Origin: Spirochaetales bacterium
GTDB lineage: Bacteria > Spirochaetota > Spirochaetia > Sphaerochaetales > Sphaerochaetaceae
Assembly (NCBI GenBank): GCA_012523305.1
Contig: JAAYIV010000001.1
Span: forward strand, 1 to 57,595
Length of the DNA stretch: 57,595 bases
Direction of reading: 5' to 3'
Shown here: positions 34,683 through 43,706 of the stretch, one piece after another
Layout of the letters: every line of letters starts with the position of its first letter
Position numbering within the stretch: position 1 is the stretch's first letter
Notes under the pieces: generated by a model
Database searches by the model: none
What the model saw: only the letters and a program-made list of their open reading frames with translations
Told to the model about the DNA's origin: nothing
Position numbers and translations under genes: made by a program

Positions 34683-35614
34683 CCGAGGCTTTCGGCCAAT
34701 TCAAACGTATGTAATGTTACTTCCACTTGATAATATTTTGTATAGGAAGCTGCGATCGAGGCGGTAAAGATTTCGCCGACTTGCCTGCAATCCCCTCGCC
34801 TGAACGAAAACTTCACCGCATCATATAAGGATTCGAGTGCATCGGGCGTGATGAGAGGCATCGGGTATCCCGAACGCACAAGATGCATGCAAGCCATCAA
34901 GAAAGCAATGGCTGCATTATCATCTTGGTAGGGTCTGATACGCATCAATTCGACGAAAAGAAATGTCGCGCTGGCTACGGGATGAAGCCACCTCCAATCA
35001 CCTTCGAACTGAGAAAACAGGATCTCTATCCTATGGCGGACATCGACGACACGCTCTGATGGTGAAAGCTCAAGATCACCCGCAGAAGAAGTGCGATATT
35101 CATGATTCCCCTGATGGGGACGATGATGGGCGAGCATGGTTCGTATTCTTTGCATCGCATATTCGTTGACCTGTTCATTCACATCAATCGATTCGAATAT
35201 CCAATCGATCACCTCGATCGTGTTGAGCACCGCGATATGATCAAACAGCGAGAATCGGGGCTGAACTACCCCTGTACCGATTGCTTTCAGTTCATTTATA
35301 GTCACATCGATATGTTGCATCAGGCATACGACAGATGCCACGTCAATTATCATCTCATCATTGTATAACGGGCTCTTAGCGATTTGTTGTCTGCATTCGT
35401 CCAATTCCTTGAAGGATTGGAAACCAATGTGGAGTGTACGATTCTTATGGTGCCTGAGCGACCGAGCATCTCCCGGTTTGGACTGTTTGGGCAGTATCCA
35501 AGACCATCCGTTGCGGATGGCTCCGTCAATCCGACCTGTCTGGCAGAGCAAACGGACTCTCCTATCGGTAATATTCCAAGCCTTTGCCGCCTCTCCCACT
35601 GTCCAATATTCCAT
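34667..35614 (-). CDS. Fic-like protein with degenerate active site and N-terminal helix-turn-helix
   Basis: A 315-residue protein. The N-terminal 50 residues ([20 protein letters not shown], then [20 protein letters not shown]) look like a MerR- or excisionase-type helix-turn-helix. The C-terminal part has the helical layout of Fic/DOC proteins: [19 protein letters not shown], then [17 protein letters not shown]. In active Fic proteins this place reads HPFxxGNGR; here it is [10 protein letters not shown], so the catalytic His and the GNGR phosphate-binding loop are gone. AMPylation is therefore unlikely. A binding or regulatory role is an inference. AGGAG precedes ATG 35614; the frame stays open 15 codons further. 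Convergent with the ABC operon, overlapping it by 16 bp. Confidence 0.6.
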   Translation of the reverse strand: MEYWTVGEAAKAWNITDRRVRLLCQTGRIDGAIRNGWSWILPKQSKPGDARSLRHHKNRTLHIGFQSFKELDECRQQIAKSPLYNDEMIIDVASVVCLMQHIDVTINELKAIGTGVVQPRFSLFDHIAVLNTIEVIDWIFESIDVNEQVNEYAMQRIRTMLAHHRPHQGNHEYRTSSAGDLELSPSERVVDVRHRIEILFSQFEGDWRWLHPVASATFLFVELMRIRPYQDDNAAIAFLMACMHLVRSGYPMPLITPDALESLYDAVKFSFRRGDCRQVGEIFTASIAASYTKYYQVEVTLHTFELAESLGHLFD

Positions 35615-35750
35615 CTCAACACTCCTAGTTCCAGCACTGCAAGTATACATGGTAGACAACGAAACAAAAAGAGCCTTTTAGCTCCATCGAGGTAATGCCT
35701 GTTGGGAAAAGCATACTATTCGTGTATACTCCGTTTCGGAGGAGATGAAA

Positions 35751-37040
35751 GTGGAACTGTATGATGTAGTGATCGTGGGTTCAGGTCCTGCCGGGATGGG
35801 AGCTGCTTTTGAAATTGCCAACGCGTCAAAAAAAAATCTTAAGATACTGATGATCGATCAGGAACAATTCTCCACCGGAGGAATGAGAAACGATTGTAAG
35901 ATGAATTTTACGTATCCGATTGGATTTCCCGAAGAATATTGGAGCGCTGATCAGGCAAATTCGATGATGGATCAAGTCATCGGATATCTTAGGCCGGACA
36001 TCTTACCCAAGACGAATATAGATATTTACAGGAAGAGGGCCCGCAGGCTGGGATGTGACCTGCTCGATATCAGGCAAGCACACCTTGGAACCGACGGAGG
36101 GTTGTTGCTCATCAAGCGTTTGCTTGCCGAGTTGAACGCGGTTGGCATCCAACTATCACTCGGTGAGACGATGCTTTCAGTCGATGACACACATCAGGTT
36201 ATCGCCACGGATAAACGGGACATCGGTTATAAAGTGTTGTTGATCGCTCCAGGGCGCAAAGGATTCCATTTTCTCCAGATGATGTTGCAAAGCATGGGAG
36301 TGCCTTTCGTGGATAATATCGTTGATATCGGAATCCGAGTGGAAACCCGGATCGAACATTATCCGATCGTAAACGATTATTATGACCCAAAATTTTATTT
36401 TCCAGAAAAAGTAAGAACCTTTTGTACAAACAGCGGAGATGCCCATGTCGTTAAAGAACGATATGTGACAGCCAGGGCAGACGTGTGGTATTCGGTCAAT
36501 GGCCATGCGTATTCAGCGGCAAAGCATGAGTCGAATGGATTAACAAACTTCGCGATACTCAAGACCGTACGTTTCACCGCACCGCTTGCCAGCGGACAAG
36601 CTTTTGCCGAAAACCTTGGGTTACAAGCCGCTTTGATGGGAGGTAACAAACCATTGATGCAACGAGTCGGTGATTTCCGATTGGGCTCAAGGAGTAAAGA
36701 AAACAGCTTCAATGCCGATTTATTTGATTTCCCTCCGAGTTTGCGTGATTGTTGCCCTGGCGACATTTCATTGGCCATGCCGGCAAAAATCCTCAGGGCT
36801 ATCTGGAAAGCTATGAAAAACCTCGACACGATCGTTCCCGGAGTGTTGCACCCGTCTACCATCATGTATTATCCGGAGATCAAACTATATGCCAACAAGC
36901 CGCAGTATCTTGATGACCATTTCAGGGTGACGAACCATGTTTTTCTTGCAGGTGACGGAGCAGGAACGAGTCGTGGAATCACCGCCGCGTGGGCAAGCGG
37001 GATCAGAGCCGCCCGGGGGATGTTGGGACTGTTGGAGTAA
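35751..37040 (+). CDS. FAD-dependent dehydrogenase of unknown substrate
   Basis: A flavoprotein of about 429 residues of the uncharacterised FAD-dependent dehydrogenase group (COG2509 style). The FAD-binding motif VVIVGSGPAGMGAAFEIAN opens the protein, and a C-terminal block HVFLAGDGAGTSRGITAAWA carries the second FAD contact. Active-site or redox cysteines are not evident. Two starts are possible: ATG 35745, which sits almost on top of GGAGGAG, and GTG 35751, at a normal 8-nt distance from it; the GTG is preferred. No partner gene is evident. Substrate unknown. Confidence 0.75.
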   Translation: MELYDVVIVGSGPAGMGAAFEIANASKKNLKILMIDQEQFSTGGMRNDCKMNFTYPIGFPEEYWSADQANSMMDQVIGYLRPDILPKTNIDIYRKRARRLGCDLLDIRQAHLGTDGGLLLIKRLLAELNAVGIQLSLGETMLSVDDTHQVIATDKRDIGYKVLLIAPGRKGFHFLQMMLQSMGVPFVDNIVDIGIRVETRIEHYPIVNDYYDPKFYFPEKVRTFCTNSGDAHVVKERYVTARADVWYSVNGHAYSAAKHESNGLTNFAILKTVRFTAPLASGQAFAENLGLQAALMGGNKPLMQRVGDFRLGSRSKENSFNADLFDFPPSLRDCCPGDISLAMPAKILRAIWKAMKNLDTIVPGVLHPSTIMYYPEIKLYANKPQYLDDHFRVTNHVFLAGDGAGTSRGITAAWASGIRAARGMLGLLE

Positions 37041-37043
37041 GAC

Positions 37044-38582
37044 TTACATCAACGGAGCAAATAATTTGAGTACATTGCGGCCTAACCGCTTATGAACCGG
37101 AAGTGATTCTTCATCAGCTTGCGATATCTCGGTGCATACTTGAAGCGTCCGTTCGATATCATCCCTGACTGCTCTTACCACCGTCGAATGATAAAAGGCT
37201 ACCCCGCATTCGAAGTGAAGATAGAAACTTCTGAAATCCATATTTGTCGTTCCGACGATCGACACCTCGTCATCGGAAACAAACATCTTGGCATGGATGA
37301 AGCCCGGAGTATATTCATATACGCGGACACCTGCCAAAAGCAACTGCATGTAATTAGACCGTGATACCGGATGCACATACCACTTATCAGGATAATGGGG
37401 AGTGATGATCCTCACATCCACTCCGCTTTGGGCAGCAATTATCAGTGACGTGGCCATTTGGGTGTCGATAATAAGATACGGAGTGGTAATCCATACATAG
37501 CGTTTTGCATGGTTTATGATCTGGATATATGCATTTTCAGCAACATTATCCCCATCGAGCGGACTGTCGCCGAAAGGTTGGATATATCCATCCGTAAGAA
37601 ACTTTTTCTTTGGAATGAATTCAGTCAGGTCCAAGTCTTCGTTTGTCGTGAACATCCATTGCTGTAAGAAAAGCAAGGTCAGGTCCCATACTGCGTCGCC
37701 TTTGAGCATCACCGTGGTGTCTTTCCAATGTCCGAAACGAATTTTGCGGTTTATGTATTCGTCCGCGAAATTTATCCCGCCGGTAAACCCGACATCCCCG
37801 TCAATCACTATTATCTTGCGGTGATCACGGTAATTCAATCGGGAATTCAGGTGAGGACGAACCCGGTTGAACGCAACGACAATAATTCCCAGCGACCTAA
37901 TTTTTCTTTCATATCCTGCAGGCAATGTGGGAATACTTCCCATGTCATCGTACATCAATCTGACGACGACTCCTTCATGTACTTTCTTAACCAACAGATC
38001 GAGCAAGGTGCCCCACATCTCGCCTTCCTCGATAATGAACGATTCGAGCAAGACGAATCGCTTTGCAAGCTCTATTTCTTTCAATATCTGACGGAATGCC
38101 AATTCCCCGAGGGCGAAGAACTCGACTTCGGTGTGGTTCCATACCCTTCCGCTGGAAATAGTGGTGATATAATCCGCTTGTCTAGCCAGATGCGGGCTTA
38201 CTTGCCTCAGCTGTTCAAGGATTTCAGGCTTTGGATGTGGCAGCGTGGTACGCATTTCTCTTTCATAGTGTTCTTGATACCGGGCCATCTCGCGTGCGAA
38301 TTTACGTCCGCCGCCTCTTGGTCCGAATATGATATAGAAGGGAACTCCGAACACAGGAGCAGCGAGAACAACAATGATCCAAGGTATTTTATAAGCGGGA
38401 TGATCATCGCGACTCACGATATAGAACACCACAACAAAACCGAATGCGGTCATTATTGTCAAATAATACCCATTGCCGGCTGAGAAGTTGGCAATTATGA
38501 AAATAATGGCTGCAAATTGCAATGCTATCAAAAAAAGGAACAATGGCAGGCGTCCTATCAGGCGCTTTAATAATTTATTCAT
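37044..38582 (-). CDS. Cardiolipin synthase-like phospholipase D family protein
   Basis: A 512-residue enzyme with two N-terminal membrane helices (residues about 10-32 and 36-55), then a PLD_N region and two PLD catalytic domains. Both HKD motifs are intact: HRKIIVIDGD in the first and HAKMFVSDDE in the second. Cardiolipin synthases of this type join two phosphatidylglycerols in the inner membrane. AAGGTAG is about 10 nt upstream. It follows the TPR gene by ten bases and is probably cotranscribed with it. Confidence 0.87.
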   Translation of the reverse strand: MNKLLKRLIGRLPLFLFLIALQFAAIIFIIANFSAGNGYYLTIMTAFGFVVVFYIVSRDDHPAYKIPWIIVVLAAPVFGVPFYIIFGPRGGGRKFAREMARYQEHYEREMRTTLPHPKPEILEQLRQVSPHLARQADYITTISSGRVWNHTEVEFFALGELAFRQILKEIELAKRFVLLESFIIEEGEMWGTLLDLLVKKVHEGVVVRLMYDDMGSIPTLPAGYERKIRSLGIIVVAFNRVRPHLNSRLNYRDHRKIIVIDGDVGFTGGINFADEYINRKIRFGHWKDTTVMLKGDAVWDLTLLFLQQWMFTTNEDLDLTEFIPKKKFLTDGYIQPFGDSPLDGDNVAENAYIQIINHAKRYVWITTPYLIIDTQMATSLIIAAQSGVDVRIITPHYPDKWYVHPVSRSNYMQLLLAGVRVYEYTPGFIHAKMFVSDDEVSIVGTTNMDFRSFYLHFECGVAFYHSTVVRAVRDDIERTLQVCTEISQADEESLPVHKRLGRNVLKLFAPLM

Positions 38583-38592
38583 TATTTATTTA

Positions 38593-39699
38593 CTACCTTT
38601 GTTTCAAGTGATCCTCTGTGCCATCCTCATATTCATCTTCATACACTTCTAGCTCATGGAAGGTCTCGGTGTCAATCTCAACCGCAGGATCATCATCCTT
38701 ATAATAATCCTCTTCATCCAATTCAATGTTGGGTTCCCGATCGTCATCATCGTCCAAATCGGTATTGGGAGTCTCATCCTTATCATCGAACAAATCTTCA
38801 TCATCGTATTGGTGTGTCTCAAAGTAGGAAATATCGATCGGGGAAGAAATTTCTTCAACAGGTGTGTCTTGAAGCGATTCGATTGATGCCAGCATCTGTT
38901 TTACTTGTGCTTCAGAATAAGCGGTAGTATGAAAAAATTGCTTGCTCAGCGCTTCTTTGTACAACTGTCGGGCTTTCTCATACCGCCCCAAGGCCTGTTC
39001 GACTTTGGCTGCATGCACATATGCCTCAGGGAATCCTGGCTTGGTCGATTCAAATAATTGCCCATATAATCGGCGTGCTTCGGCATATTTCCCGCGTAGG
39101 ATGAATAACAGACCGCAATTATCAATCATTCCGGGAGTTTCCTGCATCTTTGAAGCAGCTTCTTTCATTACTGCCTCTGCTTCAGCAAGATCGCCCATCT
39201 CAAGAAGGAAACTTCCGAGGTTTACATAAAGATTCTTATCCGCAAGGTTGGCTTTTCGGATTTCTTGGAGCATATCGACAGCTTCCCTTTTCTTATCAAG
39301 CACCCACAACGACATCGATCGGGATATGTTAGCACTCGCAATCAAAGTCTGGTTCGGTTTTTGTTTGTGCTGTTCTTTTTCTATCACAGATGCGAGTATT
39401 TCATCGCCGATAACCGGATCACCTTTTTGGGTAAACAGATTAGCCAACATTATCGTGTAATTAGGACTTAAACCCGCCTTCCAGCCTTTTTCATATAAGC
39501 GCCAAGCTTTATCACTATCGGGTTGTTTTGCATTCATTGCCTTTGAAGCCATCGCAACATACAGGTATCCGCGTTTATAAAACATAAACACTGCAGCCAA
39601 ACCAACCGCAATGAGGATTCGGACCAACTGTGATACCGGAAGCACGGCGATGACCAAAACAACAGCAATCACAATGGCAAAGGTCTTGTTTTTGGACAT
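38593..39699 (-). CDS. TPR protein with membrane anchor and acidic tail
   Basis: A 368-residue protein. Two hydrophobic segments at residues 6-24 and 27-43 anchor it; then come tetratricopeptide-like helical repeats (for example AWRLYEKGWKAGLSPNYTIM, ARRLYGQLFESTKPGFPEAY, ARQLYKEALSKQFFHTTAYS). The last 70-80 residues are low-complexity and strongly acidic, rich in Asp and Glu. Such proteins usually act as scaffolds. ATG 39699 has GGAGG 8 nt upstream; the frame is open five codons further. It precedes the cardiolipin synthase-like gene, so an envelope role is plausible. Confidence 0.7.
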   Translation of the reverse strand: MSKNKTFAIVIAVVLVIAVLPVSQLVRILIAVGLAAVFMFYKRGYLYVAMASKAMNAKQPDSDKAWRLYEKGWKAGLSPNYTIMLANLFTQKGDPVIGDEILASVIEKEQHKQKPNQTLIASANISRSMSLWVLDKKREAVDMLQEIRKANLADKNLYVNLGSFLLEMGDLAEAEAVMKEAASKMQETPGMIDNCGLLFILRGKYAEARRLYGQLFESTKPGFPEAYVHAAKVEQALGRYEKARQLYKEALSKQFFHTTAYSEAQVKQMLASIESLQDTPVEEISSPIDISYFETHQYDDEDLFDDKDETPNTDLDDDDDREPNIELDEEDYYKDDDPAVEIDTETFHELEVYEDEYEDGTEDHLKQR

Positions 39700-39770
39700 C
39701 AGGGGAACCTCCAAAGAATGGTAGCCTTATCATGCCATATTTGGAACATCATTGCCATAGTACATCACTC

Positions 39771-39799
39771 TTGTAGAAGTTATCGGAAGTCGCTACCAT
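39771..39799 (+). promoter_or_regulatory. Candidate promoter of queH
   Basis: TTGTAG (39771-39776), 17-nt spacer, TACCAT (39794-39799), then 6 nt to the ATG at 39806. No Shine-Dalgarno sequence is present. Confidence 0.3.
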
Positions 39800-39805
39800 G
39801 ATGAC

Positions 39806-40369
39806 ATGGAAAAGTTATTGTTACATTGTTGCTGCGGACCATGTTCGACAGCCTCCGTAGAACAACTTATTTCCTTGGGGTACGAAATCACACTTTTTTT
39901 TGGTAATAGCAATATCTTCCCGGCTGAAGAAGCTGACAGGCGTTACGAAGCACTGGAACGGGTAGCTCACCACTTCGGTCTTCCATGTATCCGTACGATG
40001 CAACGTCACCAACAGTGGCTGGAGGCGATCAAAGGTTTGGAAGCAGAACCCGAAGGCCACCGGCGTTGTGAAAAATGTTTCGAATGGAATTTGGCAGAAG
40101 CAAAAGAAATTGCCACAACACTTGGAATCGATAAGTTCACCACGACACTGACTATCAGTCCACACAAACGATCTGCTACGATTTTCTCGGTAGGGCAATC
40201 ACAAGAAGGGTTTGTTGCACTTGATTTCAAAAAGAAAGGCGGTTTTTACAGAAGCATCGAGCTTTCCGAAGTGCTCAATCTGTATAGACAATCGTATTGT
40301 GGGTGTGAATTTTCGATGAGCCGTCTGTTAAAGAAGCAGCAAGCTGACGGCCATGACACCCATTCCTGA
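39806..40369 (+). CDS. queH: Epoxyqueuosine reductase QueH
   Basis: A 187-residue protein of the DUF208/QueH family, which reduces epoxyqueuosine to queuosine in the anticodon of tRNAs and replaces QueG in many anaerobes. The conserved cysteines are in LLHCCCGPCS (Cys 8, 9, 10, 13), HRRCEKCFEWN and YCGCEFSMSR; they bind a [4Fe-4S] cluster and a second metal. The start has no ribosome-binding site and a -10-like box 6 nt upstream. The last 42 bases overlap the zupT gene on the other strand. Other queuosine genes are not in the window. Confidence 0.88.
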   Translation: MEKLLLHCCCGPCSTASVEQLISLGYEITLFFGNSNIFPAEEADRRYEALERVAHHFGLPCIRTMQRHQQWLEAIKGLEAEPEGHRRCEKCFEWNLAEAKEIATTLGIDKFTTTLTISPHKRSATIFSVGQSQEGFVALDFKKKGGFYRSIELSEVLNLYRQSYCGCEFSMSRLLKKQQADGHDTHS

Positions 40370-41137
40370 CAGTACTCCGTAGATTGCCAAATGATGTTCA
40401 CCGTATTTTTCTGCCGTGGGAAGCAATTCATCAAACGAAATGTAAATCATGATTCCGGCTGTCGCAGCAAGTACGATGCCTAGCATCAAATCAGTGCGCA
40501 ACCATGAAAACAACATCAATCCGATGATCGCACCGAGCATCTCCGACAATCCAGACGCTAGTGATATAAGGAAGGCTCTGCGTCTTTTCCCCGTGGCAAA
40601 ATAAATGGGAACAGCCACGGCGATTCCTTCCGGGATATTATGGATGGCAATGGCGATGGCAATACTGACTCCAAGATGAGTATCAGCCATGAAACTTGTA
40701 AACGTAGCCAATCCTTCCGGGATATTATGGATGGCAATGGCGATGGCGGTCATGAATCCCGTGCGCAACAAGCCCTTATGGACATGTGAGTCTCTCGAGT
40801 CGATCATGCTTTGCACATCGGGGATTTCGTGGGGGTTGTCAATCGACGGTACGAAACGGTCAATTAGGGCAATGACCAAAATCCCGAAGAAGAAAGAAGC
40901 GACATTGAGAACCGACGCAAGGCTGTCACTTAGTATTTGTTGCAGGTAAAAAAATCCTTCAGGAAGAATTTCTACAAATGATAAATAAATCATTACCCCA
41001 GCAGAAAAACCGAGGGATACCGCTAAAAAACGTGAGCTGTTACGTTTTTGAAACATGCTGAGAAGACCACCGATCCCGGTAGAAAGACCGGCAATCAACG
41101 TCACTAACAGCGCACTTAATACCAATATGGGATCCAT
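40328..41137 (-). CDS. zupT: ZIP-family metal transporter, ZupT type
   Basis: A 269-residue inner-membrane transporter importing zinc, iron or other divalent metals, with eight hydrophobic helices. The metal-binding motifs of TM4 and TM5 are present as IAIHNIPEGLATF and IAIHNIPEGIAVAV. The two motifs are encoded by an identical 35-base stretch (40626-40660 and 40713-40747). ATG 41137 gives MDPILVLSALLVTLIAGLST; a TTG 12 codons earlier lies on the -35 box of the candidate promoter. No ribosome-binding site precedes the ATG. Overlaps queH by 42 bp at the 3' end. Confidence 0.85.
   Translation of the reverse strand: MDPILVLSALLVTLIAGLSTGIGGLLSMFQKRNSSRFLAVSLGFSAGVMIYLSFVEILPEGFFYLQQILSDSLASVLNVASFFFGILVIALIDRFVPSIDNPHEIPDVQSMIDSRDSHVHKGLLRTGFMTAIAIAIHNIPEGLATFTSFMADTHLGVSIAIAIAIHNIPEGIAVAVPIYFATGKRRRAFLISLASGLSEMLGAIIGLMLFSWLRTDLMLGIVLAATAGIMIYISFDELLPTAEKYGEHHLAIYGVLSGMGVMAVSLLLL
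40626..40747. repeat. Two identical 35-bp copies inside zupT
   Basis: The 35 bases at 40626-40660 recur exactly at 40713-40747 (87 bp apart). They encode the metal-binding motifs of TM4 and TM5. Identity at every third position suggests recent copying between the two. Confidence 0.85.
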
Positions 41138-41143
41138 GGCCAA

Positions 41144-41173
41144 ACAGTAATCCGTTATCGTATCAGATGTCAA
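41144..41173 (-). promoter_or_regulatory. Candidate promoter of zupT
   Basis: On the minus strand a perfect TTGACA (41173-41168), 18-nt spacer, TACTGT (41149-41144), then 6 nt to the ATG at 41137. No Shine-Dalgarno sequence. Confidence 0.35.
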
Positions 41174-41191
41174 TGGATATGTTCGCCATGC

Positions 41192-41614
41192 CTAACATTT
41201 TGTCGTGATACGATTTTCAATCATTCGACGGATTGTCTCGAGAGTCATCGAATCATCGATGAGCTGCTCGGTCATGCAATCAATGCGGTCAACCATTTCA
41301 TCAAAAGCATAAGCCACCGAATAGCGGGTAAATAGTAACTCGGCACTCTTGCTTAAAACTTTCGATTTCACACATGAGAACCCTAAGAGCACGGTCAATG
41401 CCGCGGCTGCCCTCCCCGTTACCCTGTCATGCAGAAAGAGTGTTTTTGTATCTAACGGATGCGTGATGACATATCGTTCCAATTCCAACAAAGGATGCAA
41501 CCATTTTCCCGTACTTTCAAATAGTATGTGCTGATCATTATCGAGTACCTGCAAGGAAATTCCTTTAGGCAGGCTCCTCTGAATCAACCATGAAGGTAAT
41601 GTCGTTCTGTTCAT
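41192..41614 (-). CDS. DUF1893 family protein
   Basis: A 140-residue protein of the DUF1893 family (LYLHDKVIGRAAA-type block, here TLFLHDRVTGRAAAALTVLL, then KSKVLSKSAELLFTRYSVAY). The family resembles cytidine deaminase folds but lacks a proven activity. The Cys of the final segment CMTEQLIDDSM is where the family has CPME. ATG 41614 overlaps the stop of the patatin gene by four bases, so the two are translated together; the frame is open seven codons further. Function unknown. Confidence 0.65.
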   Translation of the reverse strand: MNRTTLPSWLIQRSLPKGISLQVLDNDQHILFESTGKWLHPLLELERYVITHPLDTKTLFLHDRVTGRAAAALTVLLGFSCVKSKVLSKSAELLFTRYSVAYAFDEMVDRIDCMTEQLIDDSMTLETIRRMIENRITTKC

Positions 41615-43632
41615 GTTCTGAATACGAACCCCCACACGATATTGTTGACTCGTTGGTCATACCCTACGAATCCCGATAGGGTTGTTCCTTTGAGCCCAAG
41701 CAACGCAAGTTCGGTAGAGAGTTCAAGACCGACCGAAACCGAAGGCCAGACTTGTCCGACGGAGTTATATAACAAATCGGTATACACACCTACTTTCGAA
41801 TCCTTCAAGATCATCATCTCTCCAAAGGTGGGTTTGAAACTCTTCGGCTGCCATGAAAATTGCAATCTGGAAGAGATGAGATAATTGGCAGGATTCAAGG
41901 CTCCGGCGGGAGATAACGATCCTTGGGTGCTTAACACCGGATCGGTCGTTCGAAATTGATCTGCCATATAGAACGGTACCTCACCCTTTCCGTCCAAAGC
42001 AAATCTTCCATTGAACGAACCTTCTATGAACAAATCGTAAGGCAGTGGAAAAAGGGAGCGCATCTTCACGTTGATGAAGGATCTGTCATACGTTCCGGCC
42101 ATTTGCCAATCAGTTCCCACCGAAATGGCAAATGGATAGCCATGCGTGTTGGTCCACTTAACATTGGTACCCGCTGTCAGCAACATGCCTGATAACGAAA
42201 ATTTCGATGATAGCTGATTCTCCAAGGAACCGGCCAATGAAATCTCCAACCGCTCTGAGAACATCGCATGTCTCATATCCAGACCGACCCTGCTGTAATA
42301 GGAAGGCAACCAAGTACTATCCCAAAAGAAACCAAGATCAACCGTGGCCATCATGAAAGGCAGCAGATGAGCTCGTAATGAAGTCATCATTGCCGGGTAG
42401 GCATCCATCGGAACAGTTGATTTCCATCCCATTCCAGCATCGATCGAGAAATCAATCAACTTCCATCGCAAGTCATATGAAAGGCCCAACACATTGTCAT
42501 CGCGTAAGATCCATGGATCTCCATCGTATTGGTAACTAGTAATCCCCGGGAACAATTGATGGGAGAATCGGGACTGGTTTACTCGTTCGAACAGACTATA
42601 GTTATGGATTACCGATTTTTCCCTCGCAGAGAAATCGGCCCTGACTGTTCTCGTTGCCTGGCCTGCCCCGCGTGCATCGAGCCGGGCCAGTTCGTCTTTA
42701 TGTGCCGCCGCCGAATCGTATCCCTTAACAACGATCTCGCCGATCGCAGAAAAATCCATGAATGAGAATCCTTCGACATCACATCGTATCCACAAGGTAT
42801 CCGGGTAAGAGAGTAATTCAACCACTCCCTGACGGCGTTTACCGATATCGAACGCGACATTTACTATTGAGACACTATTGCGAAGATTGATTCCGATTCC
42901 TTCATAAAACGTGGTCGATACGACTACCGTATGCGAATAATCATAAGCAACTTTAAGCGGGACGAGGTTTGTCATTCCTCCGTCAATCAACAAATGCCCG
43001 TTATATTCTACCGGAGAAAAGTATACGGGAAGGACGAACGAGGCTTCCAAAATCGAGATGAAGTCGCCTTCTGCTATGAGAATCTGGCGTTTAGTTGCCA
43101 AATCTTCAGAAACGACCATCACCGGAATCGGCAAGTCTTCCAATCTCAAGCCTTCACCCAAGAAATTTTCAACCAGAGCGCTAAATCTTGAGGTATCGAG
43201 GAAGCCTCCTCCGAGAGGAAGCGTCAAATCAAACAATTGCCCCATGTTGATACTGCTGCAAACGGTAATGATCTGTTCGGGAGATAACCCTGCCCCATAG
43301 AGCAGTGCGACTATCGAACCCATTGAGTTTGAGATGATAAAATCGGGAACGATCCCCTGTTCTTCCAGATATTTCAACACTCCGATGTGCGCGAATGCCC
43401 GGGCTGATCCTCCCGATAAGACCAACCCGACCGGTTCCCGTTCCCCATTGGTTCGTTCAAGAATTCTCTGTCGAAAATTGGCATCGCCATAGGTTATCGG
43501 AATATTAGCCGCCAACAACTCATTGGAATTGTTCAGTACTGTTTCAGGTGCGATGATTGCACTGGACAATGGAACGCAGATACAGACGAAAATAAGGATG
43601 CTTGTTATTAATCCTTTATATTTTGCAACCAT
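41611..43632 (-). CDS. Patatin-like phospholipase with C-terminal outer-membrane barrel
   Basis: A 673-residue protein, probably exported. Signal peptide to about residue 25; patatin domain with the oxyanion region GLVLSGGSARAFAHIGVLKY near residues 67-86, a serine motif ISNSMGSIVALLYG near 99-112, and the Asp of the dyad in LLIDGGMTNLVPLK. The last 300 residues alternate polar and hydrophobic residues in beta strands (for example TVDLGFFWDSTWLPSYYSRV), as in a barrel. This resembles PlpD-type (type Vd) autotransporters; a POTRA domain is not obvious. The serine motif reads S-N-S-M-G where G-x-S-x-G is usual, but the Ser is kept. GGAGG precedes the ATG. Confidence 0.78.
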   Translation of the reverse strand: MVAKYKGLITSILIFVCICVPLSSAIIAPETVLNNSNELLAANIPITYGDANFRQRILERTNGEREPVGLVLSGGSARAFAHIGVLKYLEEQGIVPDFIISNSMGSIVALLYGAGLSPEQIITVCSSINMGQLFDLTLPLGGGFLDTSRFSALVENFLGEGLRLEDLPIPVMVVSEDLATKRQILIAEGDFISILEASFVLPVYFSPVEYNGHLLIDGGMTNLVPLKVAYDYSHTVVVSTTFYEGIGINLRNSVSIVNVAFDIGKRRQGVVELLSYPDTLWIRCDVEGFSFMDFSAIGEIVVKGYDSAAAHKDELARLDARGAGQATRTVRADFSAREKSVIHNYSLFERVNQSRFSHQLFPGITSYQYDGDPWILRDDNVLGLSYDLRWKLIDFSIDAGMGWKSTVPMDAYPAMMTSLRAHLLPFMMATVDLGFFWDSTWLPSYYSRVGLDMRHAMFSERLEISLAGSLENQLSSKFSLSGMLLTAGTNVKWTNTHGYPFAISVGTDWQMAGTYDRSFINVKMRSLFPLPYDLFIEGSFNGRFALDGKGEVPFYMADQFRTTDPVLSTQGSLSPAGALNPANYLISSRLQFSWQPKSFKPTFGEMMILKDSKVGVYTDLLYNSVGQVWPSVSVGLELSTELALLGLKGTTLSGFVGYDQRVNNIVWGFVFRT

Positions 43633-43706
43633 CGGACACCTCCATACATATTCATTACTTTATACATGCAATCATAAGTAAAAACAAATTCACATGCAAT
43701 ATTTAA

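Noticed and set aside
37728-38483. A 251-codon open frame opposite the cardiolipin synthase-like gene
   Set aside because: Lies wholly inside a gene with both catalytic motifs intact; composition is not protein-like.
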